Below, piece by piece: positions 32,980 to 44,384 of a stretch of 64,000 nucleotides of DNA. The stretch is from Papio anubis (lineage: Eukaryota > Chordata > Mammalia > Primates > Cercopithecidae). How positions within the stretch are numbered: the first letter of the stretch is position 1; every line of letters starts with the position of its first letter. The stretch is taken from contig NC_044985.1 of assembly GCF_008728515.1 (NCBI RefSeq), positions 79,708,155-79,772,154 of the forward strand, written 5' to 3'. Position numbers and translations under genes: made by a program. The notes below the pieces were generated by a model, which saw only the letters and a program-made list of their open reading frames with translations, was not told the origin of the DNA and searched no databases.

Positions 32980-35540
32980 GTTAACAAATTAAGAAAAATT
33001 ACGTGATCATCACAAAAAGGACAATAAGAAAATACGTGGCAGCTCCTTTAGGGCTGACCTTGCCAAGCAGCTTGCCCAGATCCTGTACTGTGTACATAGT
33101 GGACCACAACCTTGCGTTACAGGTGAACCAAGTCCGTGAAGGGCTTCTGAAAGCCAGAGCCCCTAAGCTAACTTCTCTAACTTCAAGCCGACTCATCCAT
33201 TTTTTTCTACTACTGTGTATGATTATTATGATTTTCTACATGTGCTACCATGTGAAAGTCACAGATTTTTAAAAGTAAATGATCTTCACTCAAAGAGGTA
33301 ACTCTTTTGTCCTGTTGTTCTACCCCCTAATAATTGCTATGTAAAATCTATTGGTTTCATTTGACTAGAGCTTATCTATTTAAAACTTTTTAAACCTGTA
33401 ATTACTACGAGTTTCTCTTTTCTTCTCTCCATGTCCCTAGTTAATGTGACACAAGAATCATGGGTAAAAGTACCCCAAACTTCCCTTGATTGGGCTGAAT
33501 CCAGGCCAAGATTGAGGGAGTATTAGCATGTCTATTTGACTATTTATATAGTCAAACCCTGCAAAATAATTGTTTTCAGTAATCAGACTGATATTTTTAT
33601 CTCCATTGGTTTGAGTGCTACAGAACCTAAGAGGGAAAGAACTATTTTCCTTATTGATCTTTTAATATGCCAATACATATGATTTTTAAAATAAAGAATT
33701 ATTCTGACTTAAAATAAATAGATGAGACAAAAAGAAATGCAGGTTCTCCAATAATTTGCAAACTATTCACCTATTGCAAACGTTTCCATAAATAGCCCCC
33801 TCTTCTGCTCTTATTCTCTCTAAACTCTGTTGGAAAATCTCCTTGAAAACTCTTTCATTTACCAACTCCAAGCTAAGCCTCCTGCCCTCCTCTCTTCGGC
33901 CTTATACTGACCTGTGGCCAGTGTCAGATGGGCCCCTTAGAGCAAAGCTTTTTGCTCTTCCTTCACCCTCTCCACTGTCTTCATGCACTGTCCATGTGGA
34001 ATCTTTCTTTCTTAAACGACTTAAATAATGACTTGCCCCATTAACTGAAGTCATGGTTGGTGAGTTTTCAGCCTCCATTTTTTTTTCAGTTTTTCAATTC
34101 CTGTTGGCCAGGAGCGCCTTCCAGAAATCAACACATCATGCCTCTGTTCTGAAATAGGCATCTTCCAGGTAACCCTCAAATAGAACATATTTTGAAGAAT
34201 TGCAGGCTCATTTCAGTTAGCATGGCATTGAGCAAGCAATTCTCTTTCCACCCTCTTTAGAGGTGTTTATTCAGTGGCTCCTGTCTATGAAGGGTGTCTT
34301 CAATCTGCATTCTGAAGGAAAGAATCTCCACCAGCCATATTTTTGCCAATGCTTGTCCCATTCTTTCTTCCTTGCCACTCCTCCAAAACACACACATACA
34401 TTCTATACCTCTACTAGCACCCACTATAATCACTGTTTCTACATTCACAGATGCAAAATGCCTTTAGGTTCAGAGATGGTTAGCGTTTTCTTTTTGTCAC
34501 AAAATCTCCGTAGGTTGCCTTTTTGGATTTTTAGTAATAATCTTACATAGAATATACTTACATAGGACATGGTTCCTAGCCAAAGACATCCAAAAGGTTT
34601 GCTTAAAAACATGTCTTGTTGGGTCAGCCTTTATTAAATCCTCCCCAGGAGCTGATATTTTGGAAACAAAATATTACTGGTAAAGAGAAGCATGTGAAGT
34701 TTCCAAAAGCAAAAGCGTCTGTAACCAATGAACAGATACAATTTCAAGGCCTGTACAGTAAAGCAGCTGTTAGATGATTTACTGGAAAATTCCTCCAAAA
34801 CATAATAGAGGCTGCCCACTACAAAGGAAATATTTTTCCTTCAAGTGCATAATATTAAAGTTCAATATGTTATGTACTCAAATTACCTCTCTATTAAAAT
34901 CTGGGGTTTTCATGATAACCTCCACCATGGGGACTTGATTCTCATTCCATCCCAATGAAAAGCCAGGACAGCACTGGTTGGTGTGAGATTCATGAGGTGA
35001 GTTCTAAACTCCAGAGACTCATTCCTTTTGTGCAGCTTCCAGTATCAATAACACAGGATAGGACTTCATTTCCCAGGCATATAAGTGACTCACACTAAAC
35101 TAGGCAAAGCCGATAACCTCTCACTTTCGTTTACAGAAATGATCATATAGCTGCCAGTGGGGCACCATGTGATTTTTCAAGGCGGTGAGCACAATTGCAA
35201 AGCAATACTTGCAGGAATCATAGAGGGAAAGAACGATTGTTTCCAGCACCTCCCTTATCTCACTACATGGATGAACACTGCATAGAGGGACATTCTCAGA
35301 TGCCACAGCACCTGAGTGTTTTGGTAAAGTCCTGATGGAGACCAGGGAAGGTGGCAAGAGAATGAGGTGTGCAGCACACAGCACAGTCACTGCTCCACAG
35401 CACCAGAGATCTGGGGGCACACGTGGAACCAAATGGGTAAAAAAAAAAAGTCTTCATAGTCCTCAAGCCAATAATTCTCCATTTAACCTCATTTTTGACT
35501 CTGCCAACTCCCATATTAGGAGTTATCAGAAACCTTTAGG
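32980..35540. other. About 2.5 kb with no recognised repeat
   Basis: No Alu, LTR or LINE is obvious and no exon is convincing. A 89-codon frame at 33003-33272 and a 105-codon frame at 35335-35652 show no domain. Ancient, unclassifiable repeats are possible. Confidence 0.4.
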
Positions 35541-35544
35541 GAAA

Positions 35545-35815
35545 GATTTGTTAAGCGTTACAGAATTAGAGCAAGGAAAGATGAATATGTTTCTAGTGTT
35601 CTATACCACTGTAGGACTACTACAGTTAACAACAATATGTAGTTTCAAATAGAAGGAAGGATATTGAATGTTCCCAACACAAAGAAATGATAAATGTTTG
35701 AGATGATGGATATGCTAATTACCCTGATCTGATCATACATTATATGTATCAAAACATCATTATATACCCCATGAATATGTACAATTATTATGCATAAATT
35801 AAGAAGGAAAGAAAT
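35545..35815 (+). mobile_element. L1 3' UTR (L1PB/L1MA-like)
   Basis: tctagtgttctataccactg, gttcccaacacaaagaaatg, gatatgctaattaccctgat, catgaatatgtacaattatt is the classic end of L1PB/L1MA. Strongly 5'-truncated. Confidence 0.85.
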
Positions 35816-35819
35816 CTCT

Positions 35820-37165
35820 TGGACTCCCTGTAATGTTGTATTTAGGCACAGAACACATTCTGACTCAAACTAGAAGATGGAGGTCTCCACCTGTACAAAG
35901 GGCACTATTGCACTTCCTAGGGGTATGGACTAGAGCTTCTGATCTACACAGGAAAAGTAGAAATGGCAGTCAAGAGCCACACTGATGCAAGCTGAAGTCA
36001 AAACAAGAGGTGTTCCCTGCCACTTGTCTCTTATTATTTTGAATATGCCAACTAATTGCAGCCCACCCATCCACCCCTCCTTGTGCCAGAGGTGTGGGCT
36101 AAGCCATTGCTGCAGAAGTCCTCCTCAGCACACAGCTGTTTATCTGGTCATTGATCAACGGTAAGGAGGCTGCTCCTACCTTTGTTTGGATGTTCAGAGA
36201 GCAAGAGGAGACCCTTGGTTCCAATATGTATATCTATTTGATTAAACCTTCAGGCTAAACAATCCTGTTTTTCCTAAGAAATGAACATGGAAATGGTCAA
36301 ATGTCCACAGGAACATTGGTACAGGAAGAGTATGTTCAATAATCATGAGATATGAGTCAAATGTCCAGAGTGTGATTTTGACATGAACCTTTATTGTGGG
36401 AGAGGGAGGGAGGATTGAGCTATCTGAGAATCAGTTCTGGCCAAGTCCCTTGAGCCTGCTTGGGTGTGAAGGTTTCAGTTCTTTTGTCAACAACTCAGCT
36501 CTACTCTGTTCAGGGAAGATAACATGCTTTACTCTTAGTGAAATAGGTTATTTTGGGGGAAATACGTGGAAAGTTACTTTTTAAGAAATTCCAGTAAATA
36601 TGAAAGGCTCCTATCTGAAGATGCACATTTGGCTTGTTGTGAGAATTTTTTCCTTACTTATGAAAAAAATCTTGTCTTCAAATTTGTCTGGAACTGTTTA
36701 CTACATTGCCCTTTTGAGTTGCACCAATAAGAAGGGCGTCAACCACTGTTTCCAATAATACTCTGCTCAGTCATGGTGATAGTATGCCCCTGCCTCCCAT
36801 GCTGCCACACCAGTCCCAGCAGAGGAGCACCTGTGAAGTCTGTTCTGCATCACAGCAGTAAGCAGTCACAGGGCCTATTAGTTACACACAGCAGGAGAGA
36901 CCTTGGGGTCAGCGTTAGAGTTATGTTTTTCATATGCATGCTAGACAGCTTACATTCTGCACTCTGGTGGCATGCACATGTCCTGGAGAGTAAGGCTCCT
37001 TTGGTTCCCTCACTTTTCTGTTGCTAGTAGACCCCAGGCTTTGTTCAGGGATCAGGCAACACTATGCTTATGGTAGTTAGGCTCAGGCTCAGAGAGGAGT
37101 CATGGATCATCCATTCCCCTTTGCCTGTGAATGGTGTAGGGATCATGCCAAAAAAAGAAACACTG
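35820..37165. other. Unassigned sequence left of the inverted repeat
   Basis: No recognised repeat or exon in about 1.3 kb. Chance open frames of 62-84 codons only. Confidence 0.4.
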
Positions 37166-37169
37166 CTTA

Positions 37170-37480
37170 GGGGCTTTGGAAAAAGTATTTTCTTCCTAGT
37201 AAAAGAAATCTTGGTATGACTGAGCTGATAAATCAATCCACCCTGCAACCCTAATTTTGGACTTCTTGTTTGGAGAGATAATAAATTCTTTATTGTTTAC
37301 ACCCCATTGGATATAGTGAAAATTGCACCAAAAAGCATCCTAACTGGTCCTCAGGGGTAGGAACCTGAATCTATTTCAACTTCTGGAAGTGTGTTATGAG
37401 CCACAGACTGTCAACTCCTACACGAGCTGAGAAAACAAGCATCCATGGTAAACTGGGGGCATTGAAGAAATCGCAGTTGA
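37170..37480 (+). repeat. Large inverted repeat, left arm
   Basis: The arm matches the reverse complement of 37806-38121. The outer 200 bases (37170-37372) match at about 91 percent, including ctaattttggacttcttgt and gtgaaaattgcaccaaaaag. The inner 110 bases match at about 70 percent. No terminal motif of a known transposon was recognised. Confidence 0.9.
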
Positions 37481-37625
37481 ATTTGCTCACCTGTAAAATG
37501 GGAATATCAGCAGTAACAATGTCAAAGTTTCATCCTGATGATTAATTTAACCCAGGCAAAGCTCTTAAAGCAGTGCCTAGCACATAGTAAAGACACAATT
37601 TAATTGTCAAGTGTTATTATAGAGA
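37481..37625 (+). mobile_element. MIR SINE in the inverted-repeat spacer
   Basis: ctcacctgtaaaatggga, caaagctcttaaagcagtgcc and tagcacatagtaaagac match MIR in plus orientation. It occupies the first half of the 325-bp spacer. Confidence 0.75.
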
Positions 37626-37805
37626 TGAGGCAAGAAGGATTGATCATTTGGGGCTAAATTAGAGACACCAACTAGGAACAAAGATACTCACTTGCAAAGA
37701 GAAAGATGATGGCAGACACCTCGCATGGCAGGCTAGTAGTAAAGTAATATAGAGGAGATCATAATTACAGTTGATCAGGGCCTGTTCTTCACGTTCATTC
37801 CTTTT

Positions 37806-38121
37806 GCATGAACACAATTTCCTCCATACCCACGGTTTACCATTAATGCTTATGTTTTCAACTTATATAGGAGTTGATAGTTTCAAGCTTATAATACTCT
37901 TCCAGAAATTGAAAGTAAAATCAGGTTCTTACCCCTGAGGACCAGTTAGGATGGCTTTTTGGTGCAATTTTCACTATATCTAATGGGGTTTAAACAATAA
38001 GGAATTTATCATCTCTCTATACAAGAAGTCCAAAATTAGGGTTGCAGGGTGGGTTGATTTAGCTGCTCAGTCATATCAAGCTTTCTTTTACTAGGAAGAA
38101 AAAACATTTTCCCAAAGCCCC
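37806..38121 (-). repeat. Large inverted repeat, right arm
   Basis: Partner of 37170-37480. Just outside the arm end the right side has an extra 9-bp hairpin, ccatgtact/agtacatgg (38120-38144), absent from the left arm. Confidence 0.9.
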
Positions 38122-38209
38122 ATGTACTCCCCCTAAGTACATGGGTGAGCTGGGTGTGACTGCAGCTCTCATCCAGAGTTTGTCTCTAGGATTGGTTTAG
38201 TTCACCTGG

Positions 38210-38657
38210 TGTGATAGACTGAATAATGAATGACTATTCTTCCCAAAGATGTCCATGTCCTAATCCTTGGAACCTATGAAAATATTAATTTAGTTCAATG
38301 ACAAAAGGGACTTAGCACATGTGATTACATTAGGGATCGAGAGATTATCCTGAATTATCCAGGAGAGCCCAAGATCCTTATAAAAAGGAGGAAAGTCAAT
38401 AGTAGGAGATGTGATAATGGAAGCCACAGACTGGAGTGATGTGAGGAAGGGGCCACAAGCGAAGGAATATAGGCAGTCTCTAGAATCTGAAAAAGGCATG
38501 GAAACAGATTCTCCCTGAAGCATCCAGAAGGAACACAGCCCTGCCTACAGATGAACTTTAAACTTCTGACCCCTGAACTGTCAAAGAATACATCTGCGTT
38601 GTTTTAGGCCACTAAGTTTGTGATAATTTGTTACACCTGCAACAGGAAATTAATATA
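38210..38657 (+). mobile_element. MLT1 solo LTR
   Basis: tgtgatagactgaataatg, atgtccatgtcctaatcc, ttacattagggatcgagag, ggccactaagtttgtgataa, aggaaattaatata. Flanked by cctgg and cctga, a 5-bp duplication with one change. Confidence 0.88.
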
Positions 38658-38689
38658 CCTGACTAACCAGCTGAGACATACTCCCTAAC

Positions 38690-39290
38690 TCCCTTTGTTA
38701 GTTTGTATGTTTCTGCTGCAAATAACAGAAGACTGAACTCAAAATGGTTTCTACAGTGAAGGGATCTATTGTCTCACATATTTTAAAAAAAGAGTAACAA
38801 AGTCAGGATGTTACAAGTTGGTTCATTCAACAGCTCAATGACATCATCAAAGATCCAGGATTTTTTTTTCCCCAAATCCTTGCTCTGTTTTTTTCAGTAC
38901 AAACGTTTACCTTTTTGGGTTGGCCCACTGATGGTCAAATGTGGTTGCTGCAGTTACACTCATGGTCAAAAGTGGTTACTGCAGTTCTGAGCACTATATC
39001 TTTACACGTTAATGTCTAAAATTTGGAAAAGAAAACCTCCTCTTTCCTGTGTCGTTTTTAAAGTACCAGGAATATTTCCCAAGAAGTCTCCCAGTAGGCT
39101 TTGCTTCTCATAGCATTAGCAAGAATGGAGTCATTCAGCCATTTCTAAACCAGTTGCTGAAAGAGGCATAGAATCAAGATTCACCTCCTGGGACAACTGA
39201 AGGTCTGACCTCTTTTGAAAGATGTGCTGGCCTAGTTCCTGGGTTGTGTTAGTGAGTAAGAAGAGGGGAGAAGGATAGCACAATTAGCAA
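38690..39290 (+). repeat. Old interspersed repeat, unnamed family (copy A)
   Basis: tttctgctgcaaataacagaag, aactcaaaatggtttctac, aatgacatcatcaaagatcc has the layout of a common old mammalian repeat. A second possible copy lies at 54480-54860. I cannot name the family. Confidence 0.4.
38931..38992 (+). repeat. 31-bp tandem duplication
   Basis: Two units starting atggtcaaa at 38931 and 38962, sharing gtggtt.ctgcagtt. Only a few differences. Confidence 0.9.
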
Positions 39291-39619
39291 ATAGCAATGT
39301 TTGTTATACACCCTCCTCAAGGTTCCTTGTGAGCAGTCAACCTTACCAGACAGAACAATCTTCCAAGGTAAATGAGGGCTCTTTTAGGCAAGGTGTGCAA
39401 ATGTCTATAATTCTTATTCTTTTTGCTCAGGATCTTCTGACTACTGAAACATTCATTTAATTTATATTTTTATTTGCATAGGGTAAGCCCTAAATGTTTA
39501 CTGAACTCGGGGTCAATGTTTGTGCCTCCAGTGATATTATTGTATTATAGTTTGGTTCTCAACCATGTGGGCTGATATTTACAATCTGTTGGAGATTTCA
39601 TGAGGCATAGATATATAAA

Positions 39620-39775
39620 AATAAAAGTACTAACTTTCATATAACATTTTCTTTGTGCCTGTCATACTAAGAAGTTTACATAATTCATTTAACCTTAGCT
39701 ATAGGAAGTGCTACTGTTTTTAATTCCCATTTTATAGGTGAAGAAATTTAGGCACAGAGAGGAAAACCATTGCTA
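39620..39775 (-). mobile_element. MIR SINE
   Basis: tttgtgcctgtcatactaag, ttcatttaaccttagctat, cccattttataggtgaag, ttaggcacagagagg is an antisense MIR. Confidence 0.8.
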
Positions 39776-39784
39776 ATCCACAAA

Positions 39785-39932
39785 TTCCTAAAGCAAAACA
39801 ATTTTCATCATAGCAATATGTTGTTTTAATTATGGATATATTTAAATGGATGAAATGTCTAGAAGGAAAATATTGGTAATTTATCTGGATGACTCCAAAT
39901 AAATATTTGATATGGTAACAGGAAAAGAGCAA
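39785..39932 (+). repeat. 148-bp local duplication, copy 1
   Basis: Matches 40917-41064 base for base without gaps, 134 of 148 identical by my count. It begins ttcctaaagcaaaacaattt and ends ggaaaagagcaa. The unit is not a family I recognise. Confidence 0.95.
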
Positions 39933-39989
39933 TTAGAGAGCCACCCCTTACCATTGCTTAACCTTTCCCATAGGGGTGGCTCTCTAATT
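39931..39989. repeat. 18-bp perfect inverted repeat (hairpin)
   Basis: aattagagagccacccct (39931-39948) is the exact reverse complement of 39972-39989, with a 23-nt loop. It starts exactly at the right edge of the 148-bp duplicated unit. Confidence 0.97.
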
Positions 39990-40079
39990 ATATTTTTTAA
40001 GACAGTGATAACAATTTAGGAAATACATGCCTGATACATGATAAAAACTGCAGGGGGATTTTATCCAAAAAATTATTTT

Positions 40080-40910
40080 AGGTATAAAATTAAATAATAT
40101 AAAGAGCACTCAAACCTAAATAAAGGGCCGACAAAAACAAAATGATAAATAATGTGTATGTGGGAAAGAAACCAACAGAAAAATATAAACTATAGATTGT
40201 GGCATAAAACTCTGATATCAACTAGAGGGAAAATGTGAGATTTCAAGTAGTTGACTTGGAATCAAAATCCTGTGGCTTTCCCTAGTTGGAGACCAACATT
40301 TTTACTGTTTGTATAACTATGTTGACTATTCTCTACATTAACCTCTTCTTTCAAAAGTATATATGGAATATTGTGCTATAACCATTCTACACTTGTAAGC
40401 CTAGACTATGTTTTGGCTAGTGGACTTTCCCAATCACTAGTTATCCATTTTACTGCTATTGGTTTTATACAGTCTATTGTATACAACTATTGTTTAATTG
40501 TATACAATACTCTACAATACAGCCTATTGTATAAAACTATTTATCTATTGGTTTAATACAGCCAAATGTTTTCATCAATCATTTCATAAATGTAGGGATA
40601 GTAATAAACTTCATGTTAAATTTATTGACTCCTTCTAGGAGAGACAATTATGCCTGAAAATGCTGGTATCATTATGCTGCTTGGCACTGTAAGGGAAATT
40701 GAGATGGTTTTAAATAATCTACTGAACAGTAGGAATTTCTATACTGAGTAAATAAAGATTTTTTTTAAAAAATTCCCCTCATCTGAGTTCTATTAGAACT
40801 AAACTATATGATACAAAGTAAACCAAGGAATGCCTTCAGGAACACAAAATCCTGAAACACATAAAGGGAAATAAAAGGCTAATTTATGGTAAAATACAAA
40901 GCATAAAACA
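40080..40910. other. Unassigned AT-rich sequence with internal short repeats
   Basis: Between the two duplicate copies. At about 40458-40563 the string ctattggttt.atacag recurs, and attgtataca palindromic units repeat three or four times. No gene seen. Confidence 0.5.
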
Positions 40911-40916
40911 CAAAAG

Positions 40917-41064
40917 TTCCTAAAGCAAAACAATTTTCATCACAGCAGTACGTTGTTTTAATTACGGCTACATTTAAACAGATGAAATGTCTAGAAAGAA
41001 AATATTGGTAATTTATCTGGATGGCTCCAAATAAATATTTGATGTGGTACTAGGAAAAGAGTAA
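40917..41064 (+). repeat. 148-bp local duplication, copy 2
   Basis: Paralogue of 39785-39932, offset 1132 bp in direct orientation. Most of the 14 differences are transitions. No hairpin adjoins this copy. Confidence 0.95.
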
Positions 41065-41309
41065 TGATCCCGATTTTCTTCTTTTCAGAACTTGACTCTA
41101 AAACTGTTCTTGTTATAACTATTTCCAAAAGGAGTTGAATAAAATAGTTCACTGATAATTACGAATGTACTTCCTCTTTGCATTTAGTTTCCCCAGGCTG
41201 ATTTATTCTTGCCAAGCAGTTCTGAACACATGATTTCCTCTGAATCTCTAGATTTTAAATTGACATTTCTATGGAATGTTGAATCATTGCGGGTAGAGTT
41301 TTAATTAGT

Positions 41310-42060
41310 CTCAGGCCTTTGGAAACCAATTTGGCAGAATACACAAGAGTCCTACAATGTTTTGGTATCTGACCCAATGGTTCTGATTGCGGAAGTCACT
41401 TTCAGGAAATAAGACAAAATTCAGAAAATATATTTATGTTCAATAATGTTTATTCATGTGGTAATTTTACTAGCCAAGACAAGAAATAATCTAAACAGCC
41501 AGTAATGGCAAGATAGTTAAGCAAATTATGATACAACCACTGAATGAGATGTTACTGTTTGCAACAGTTATGATAAAATGAGAAAATTCTTAAATATGAC
41601 AAGTGCAGGGACATGTAGATGGCAAAAGGCAAAACTGCATTTGGCATTTGATCTTACTTCAGCCATATAAAACAATATGGTTGAATTTTAGTATCTCGAT
41701 AACATATTAAAACTGCCTGTTGATAGTTCGGAAAAAAGCTAAGCTAAATATATTATTTAGGCGCATATACACATACATGTGTGTTTGCAGGTGTACATGT
41801 GTGCATTATGAAACTAAAAAAAGGAATGAGAAACACAAAATTGGGGATAACAGTCACCTCAGGCAGGAAGGCACAGGATCAGGAGGCACCAGGGAAAACA
41901 AGTACAGGAGACATAAACATTTTACTTTTGGACAGGGCAGAGGGTCTTTGTTATTTATTATGTCATTTCATGATGAATAACCAATGAAGAATGGCTATGC
42001 ATGGACCAGTGATTAATATGTGCCATAAACCAATAATTCTGATTCATTCCATTTTCACCG
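41310..42060 (+). mobile_element. L1M LINE 3' part (L1ME-like)
   Basis: ttggaaaccaatttggcag, tctgacccaatggttctg, atctaaacagccagtaatgg, tgatacaaccactgaatgag, then a 3' UTR with catacatgtgtgtttgc and acaggagacataaacattt. Strongly diverged. Confidence 0.7.
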
Positions 42061-42130
42061 TTATTAAAATAGGAGATTATGAGTGACTTTTTTCGCATTA
42101 TACATAAATGTCTACAATTTCTGAATTTCT

Positions 42131-42427
42131 TTTTCTTTCTTTTTGAGACAGAGTCTCGCTCTTTCCCCCAGGCTGGAGTGAAGTGGCGTAATCTCGATTC
42201 ATTGCAACCTCTGCCCCCCAGGTTTAAGCAATTCTCCTGCCTCAGCCTCCTGAGTAGCTAGGACTACAGGTGCACACAACCACCCCTGGCTAATTTTTTG
42301 TATTTTTAGTAGAGACGGGGTTTTACCGTGTTGCCCAGGCTAGTCTCAAACTCCTGAGCTCAGGCAATCCACCCACCTCGGCCTCCCAAAGTGCTGGGAT
42401 TACAGGCGTGAGCCACCGCGCCCGGCC
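42131..42427 (-). mobile_element. Alu SINE
   Basis: Antisense Alu ending gcgtgagccaccgcgcccgg. The 15-bp target duplication aatttctgaatttct (42116-42130) is repeated with one change at 42428-42442. Confidence 0.95.
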
Positions 42428-42734
42428 AATTTCTAAATTTCTATAGTTAGTTTTATACTTTTAAAATGTAAAAACAATAAACTGATCTAGAAAGCTTGCA
42501 GATTAAAAATAAATTCAATAGATATGTTATACCTGCGTCTGGATAAGCCAGACTTACCCAATTAAGGTGAGGCAATTGAACGGAAAGCTAGACGTTAATT
42601 AAGACTAAACTGAAAACAGTTAGTGGTTATATTATCCAGGCCTGATTTTATTTTCTTAGTCCTGATTAGTCTTCTCTGAGTATCTGACCAAACTGAGCCT
42701 TAAGGTAACAAACTCAAAGTATTATATTTTCTTA

Positions 42735-42935
42735 TAATAATCATAACAGCTAACATTGATTTAACAGGTACTGTGTTAATATTTTTCATCCATGGTCAGA
42801 TTTAACACTCACACTAAACATATATTATCCAAATTTGACAGATGAGAAAACTGAGGCACAAAGATAGGTGCCTTGCCCAAAGATCACACCAGCAGTAAAT
42901 AAAGGAGCTCAAAATTGGAGCTTAATATGGATCAA
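42735..42935 (-). mobile_element. MIR SINE
   Basis: gctaacattgatttaacag, ttgacagatgagaaaactgagg, ccttgcccaaagatcacacc, ggagctcaaaattggag is a long antisense MIR. Confidence 0.85.
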
Positions 42936-43126
42936 CCCTCCTGCTGAGGAAATCAAAAAGCTTTGTCCAATGTTCATCTCAATAAATACTCAGTTACCAA
43001 AGTGGAAGTGTAATAAGCCTGAGAGGGGAGCCTAGGATTCGGCTGTTAGAACCCTGTGTGAGGGTAGATTTAGGGCATAGGCTCTCAGGGTATGGGTCTG
43101 GAGACCAAAATTGGAGAAGTACAGAT

Positions 43127-43485
43127 CCTATTAGTTCGTTCTCATGCTGCTATAAAGAACTGCCCAAGACTGGGTAATTTATAAGGAAAAGAAGTTTCAT
43201 GGACTCACAGTTCCACATGGCTGGGGAAGGCCTCAGGAAATTTACAATCATGGCAGAAGGCACCGCTTCACAGGGTTGCAGGAGAGAGAATGAGCGCCAG
43301 CAGTGGAAATGCCAGATGCTTATAAAACCATCAGATCTCGTGAGAACTCACTCACTGTCACGAGAACAGCATGGGGGAAACCAGCCCCATGATTCAATTA
43401 CTTCCCACTCGGTCCCTCCCAGGACACGTGGTGATTATGGGAATTCAAGATGAGATTTGGCTGGGGACACAGCTGAACCGTATCA
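43127..43485 (-). mobile_element. MST-type solo LTR (ERVL-MaLR)
   Basis: ctattagttcgttctcatgc, actgggtaatttataagg, ttccacatggctgggga, accatcagatctcgtgag, ttcaagatgagatttggctg, gaaccgtatca. No internal sequence. It lacks the THE1 ggctctg form. Confidence 0.88.
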
Positions 43486-43544
43486 CTAGGATATAATATA
43501 TCCCAAGGATATATTGGCAGAATAATATATAGTGCTTTGAGCAT

Positions 43545-43775
43545 AGGATCAAGGGCTATAACTGCTTAGGTTTATATATGGCTTCACCATCTTTTAGCTC
43601 TGTGACCTAGGAAAGATACTGGAGTTCTCTGTGTTTCAGTTCCTGTAACTGTAAAGTTGGGATAATAGTAGTACCTACCTCAGAGTCATTGTGTGTATTC
43701 AATGAGTTAATCTATGGCAAGCACTTAGAATGATGCTTGGCACATAGCACTTACTAAATGTTAACTATTATAATT
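43545..43775 (+). mobile_element. MIR SINE
   Basis: ggttta...ggcttcaccatcttttag, ctctgtgacctaggaaag, gggataatagtagtacctac, atgcttggcacatagcac. Near full length. Confidence 0.88.
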
Positions 43776-44300
43776 TTAGCGTACATTTTCACAGTTCTTG
43801 ATCTTTATTCTCTTTCTCTCTCACCATCGCCACCTCTGTTCCCCACCTCATTGCACAGTCATAGGTTGCTCTGAATTACTTGGGAAATGAAACAAAGTAT
43901 AAATATAGAATGGAAAATAACCTTTATAATATTATTAAATTACTTTCATGATATGGAGTAGACTAAAAAATGCAGAAACAGGTATTTTTTGTATTTAAAA
44001 CACCATAATTTTCTTTCTATGAATAGCATCTTTGCATTCAAGTGTTAGCTCTATCATTAACTATATAATCTTGAGAAAGTCTCCACTCAGCCTCAGTCTT
44101 CTCACTTCACAGATAGAGGTGACAATGCCAGGATTGCCTCCTGAATGCTTTATTCTGGAGTGCTTCGGCAGGTTTCTTCTTTCATTCCATGATCCACATT
44201 TACATTTAGTGAGTACCTGCTTTGTGCCAGACTCGTGTTGGAGGCCTGACATGCAAAGTATCTGTTACTTTGAGTAATTCATGCTGGAGGAACGTGCAGT
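43776..44300. other. Mostly unassigned, possible MIR remnant
   Basis: 44030-44115 (ttagctctatcattaac, gcctcagtcttctcacttcac) may be another plus-strand MIR. The rest is not recognised. Confidence 0.35.
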
Positions 44301-44310
44301 CCTAGACTGG

Positions 44311-44381
44311 TGTGGGTGGGTGGGTGTGTGTGCGTGTGTGAGAGAGAGAGAGAGAGAGACAGAGTGTGTGCGTGTGTGTGA
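44311..44381 (+). repeat. Compound (GT)n(GA)n(GT)n microsatellite
   Basis: gtgggtgggtgggtgtgtgtg, then about ten AG units, then gtgtgtgcgtgtgtgtg. Probably polymorphic. Confidence 0.95.
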
Positions 44382-44384
44382 CAT

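Noticed and set aside
32999..33272. Possible coding exon (overlapping 65- and 89-codon frames)
   Set aside because: Frames exist on both strands over the same bases, no acceptor/donor pair is convincing and no protein similarity is recognised.
37170..38121. Inverted repeat as an intact DNA transposon with terminal inverted repeats
   Set aside because: No target-site duplication or transposase-type terminus was seen, and the spacer holds a MIR rather than transposon sequence. Left as an unexplained repeat.
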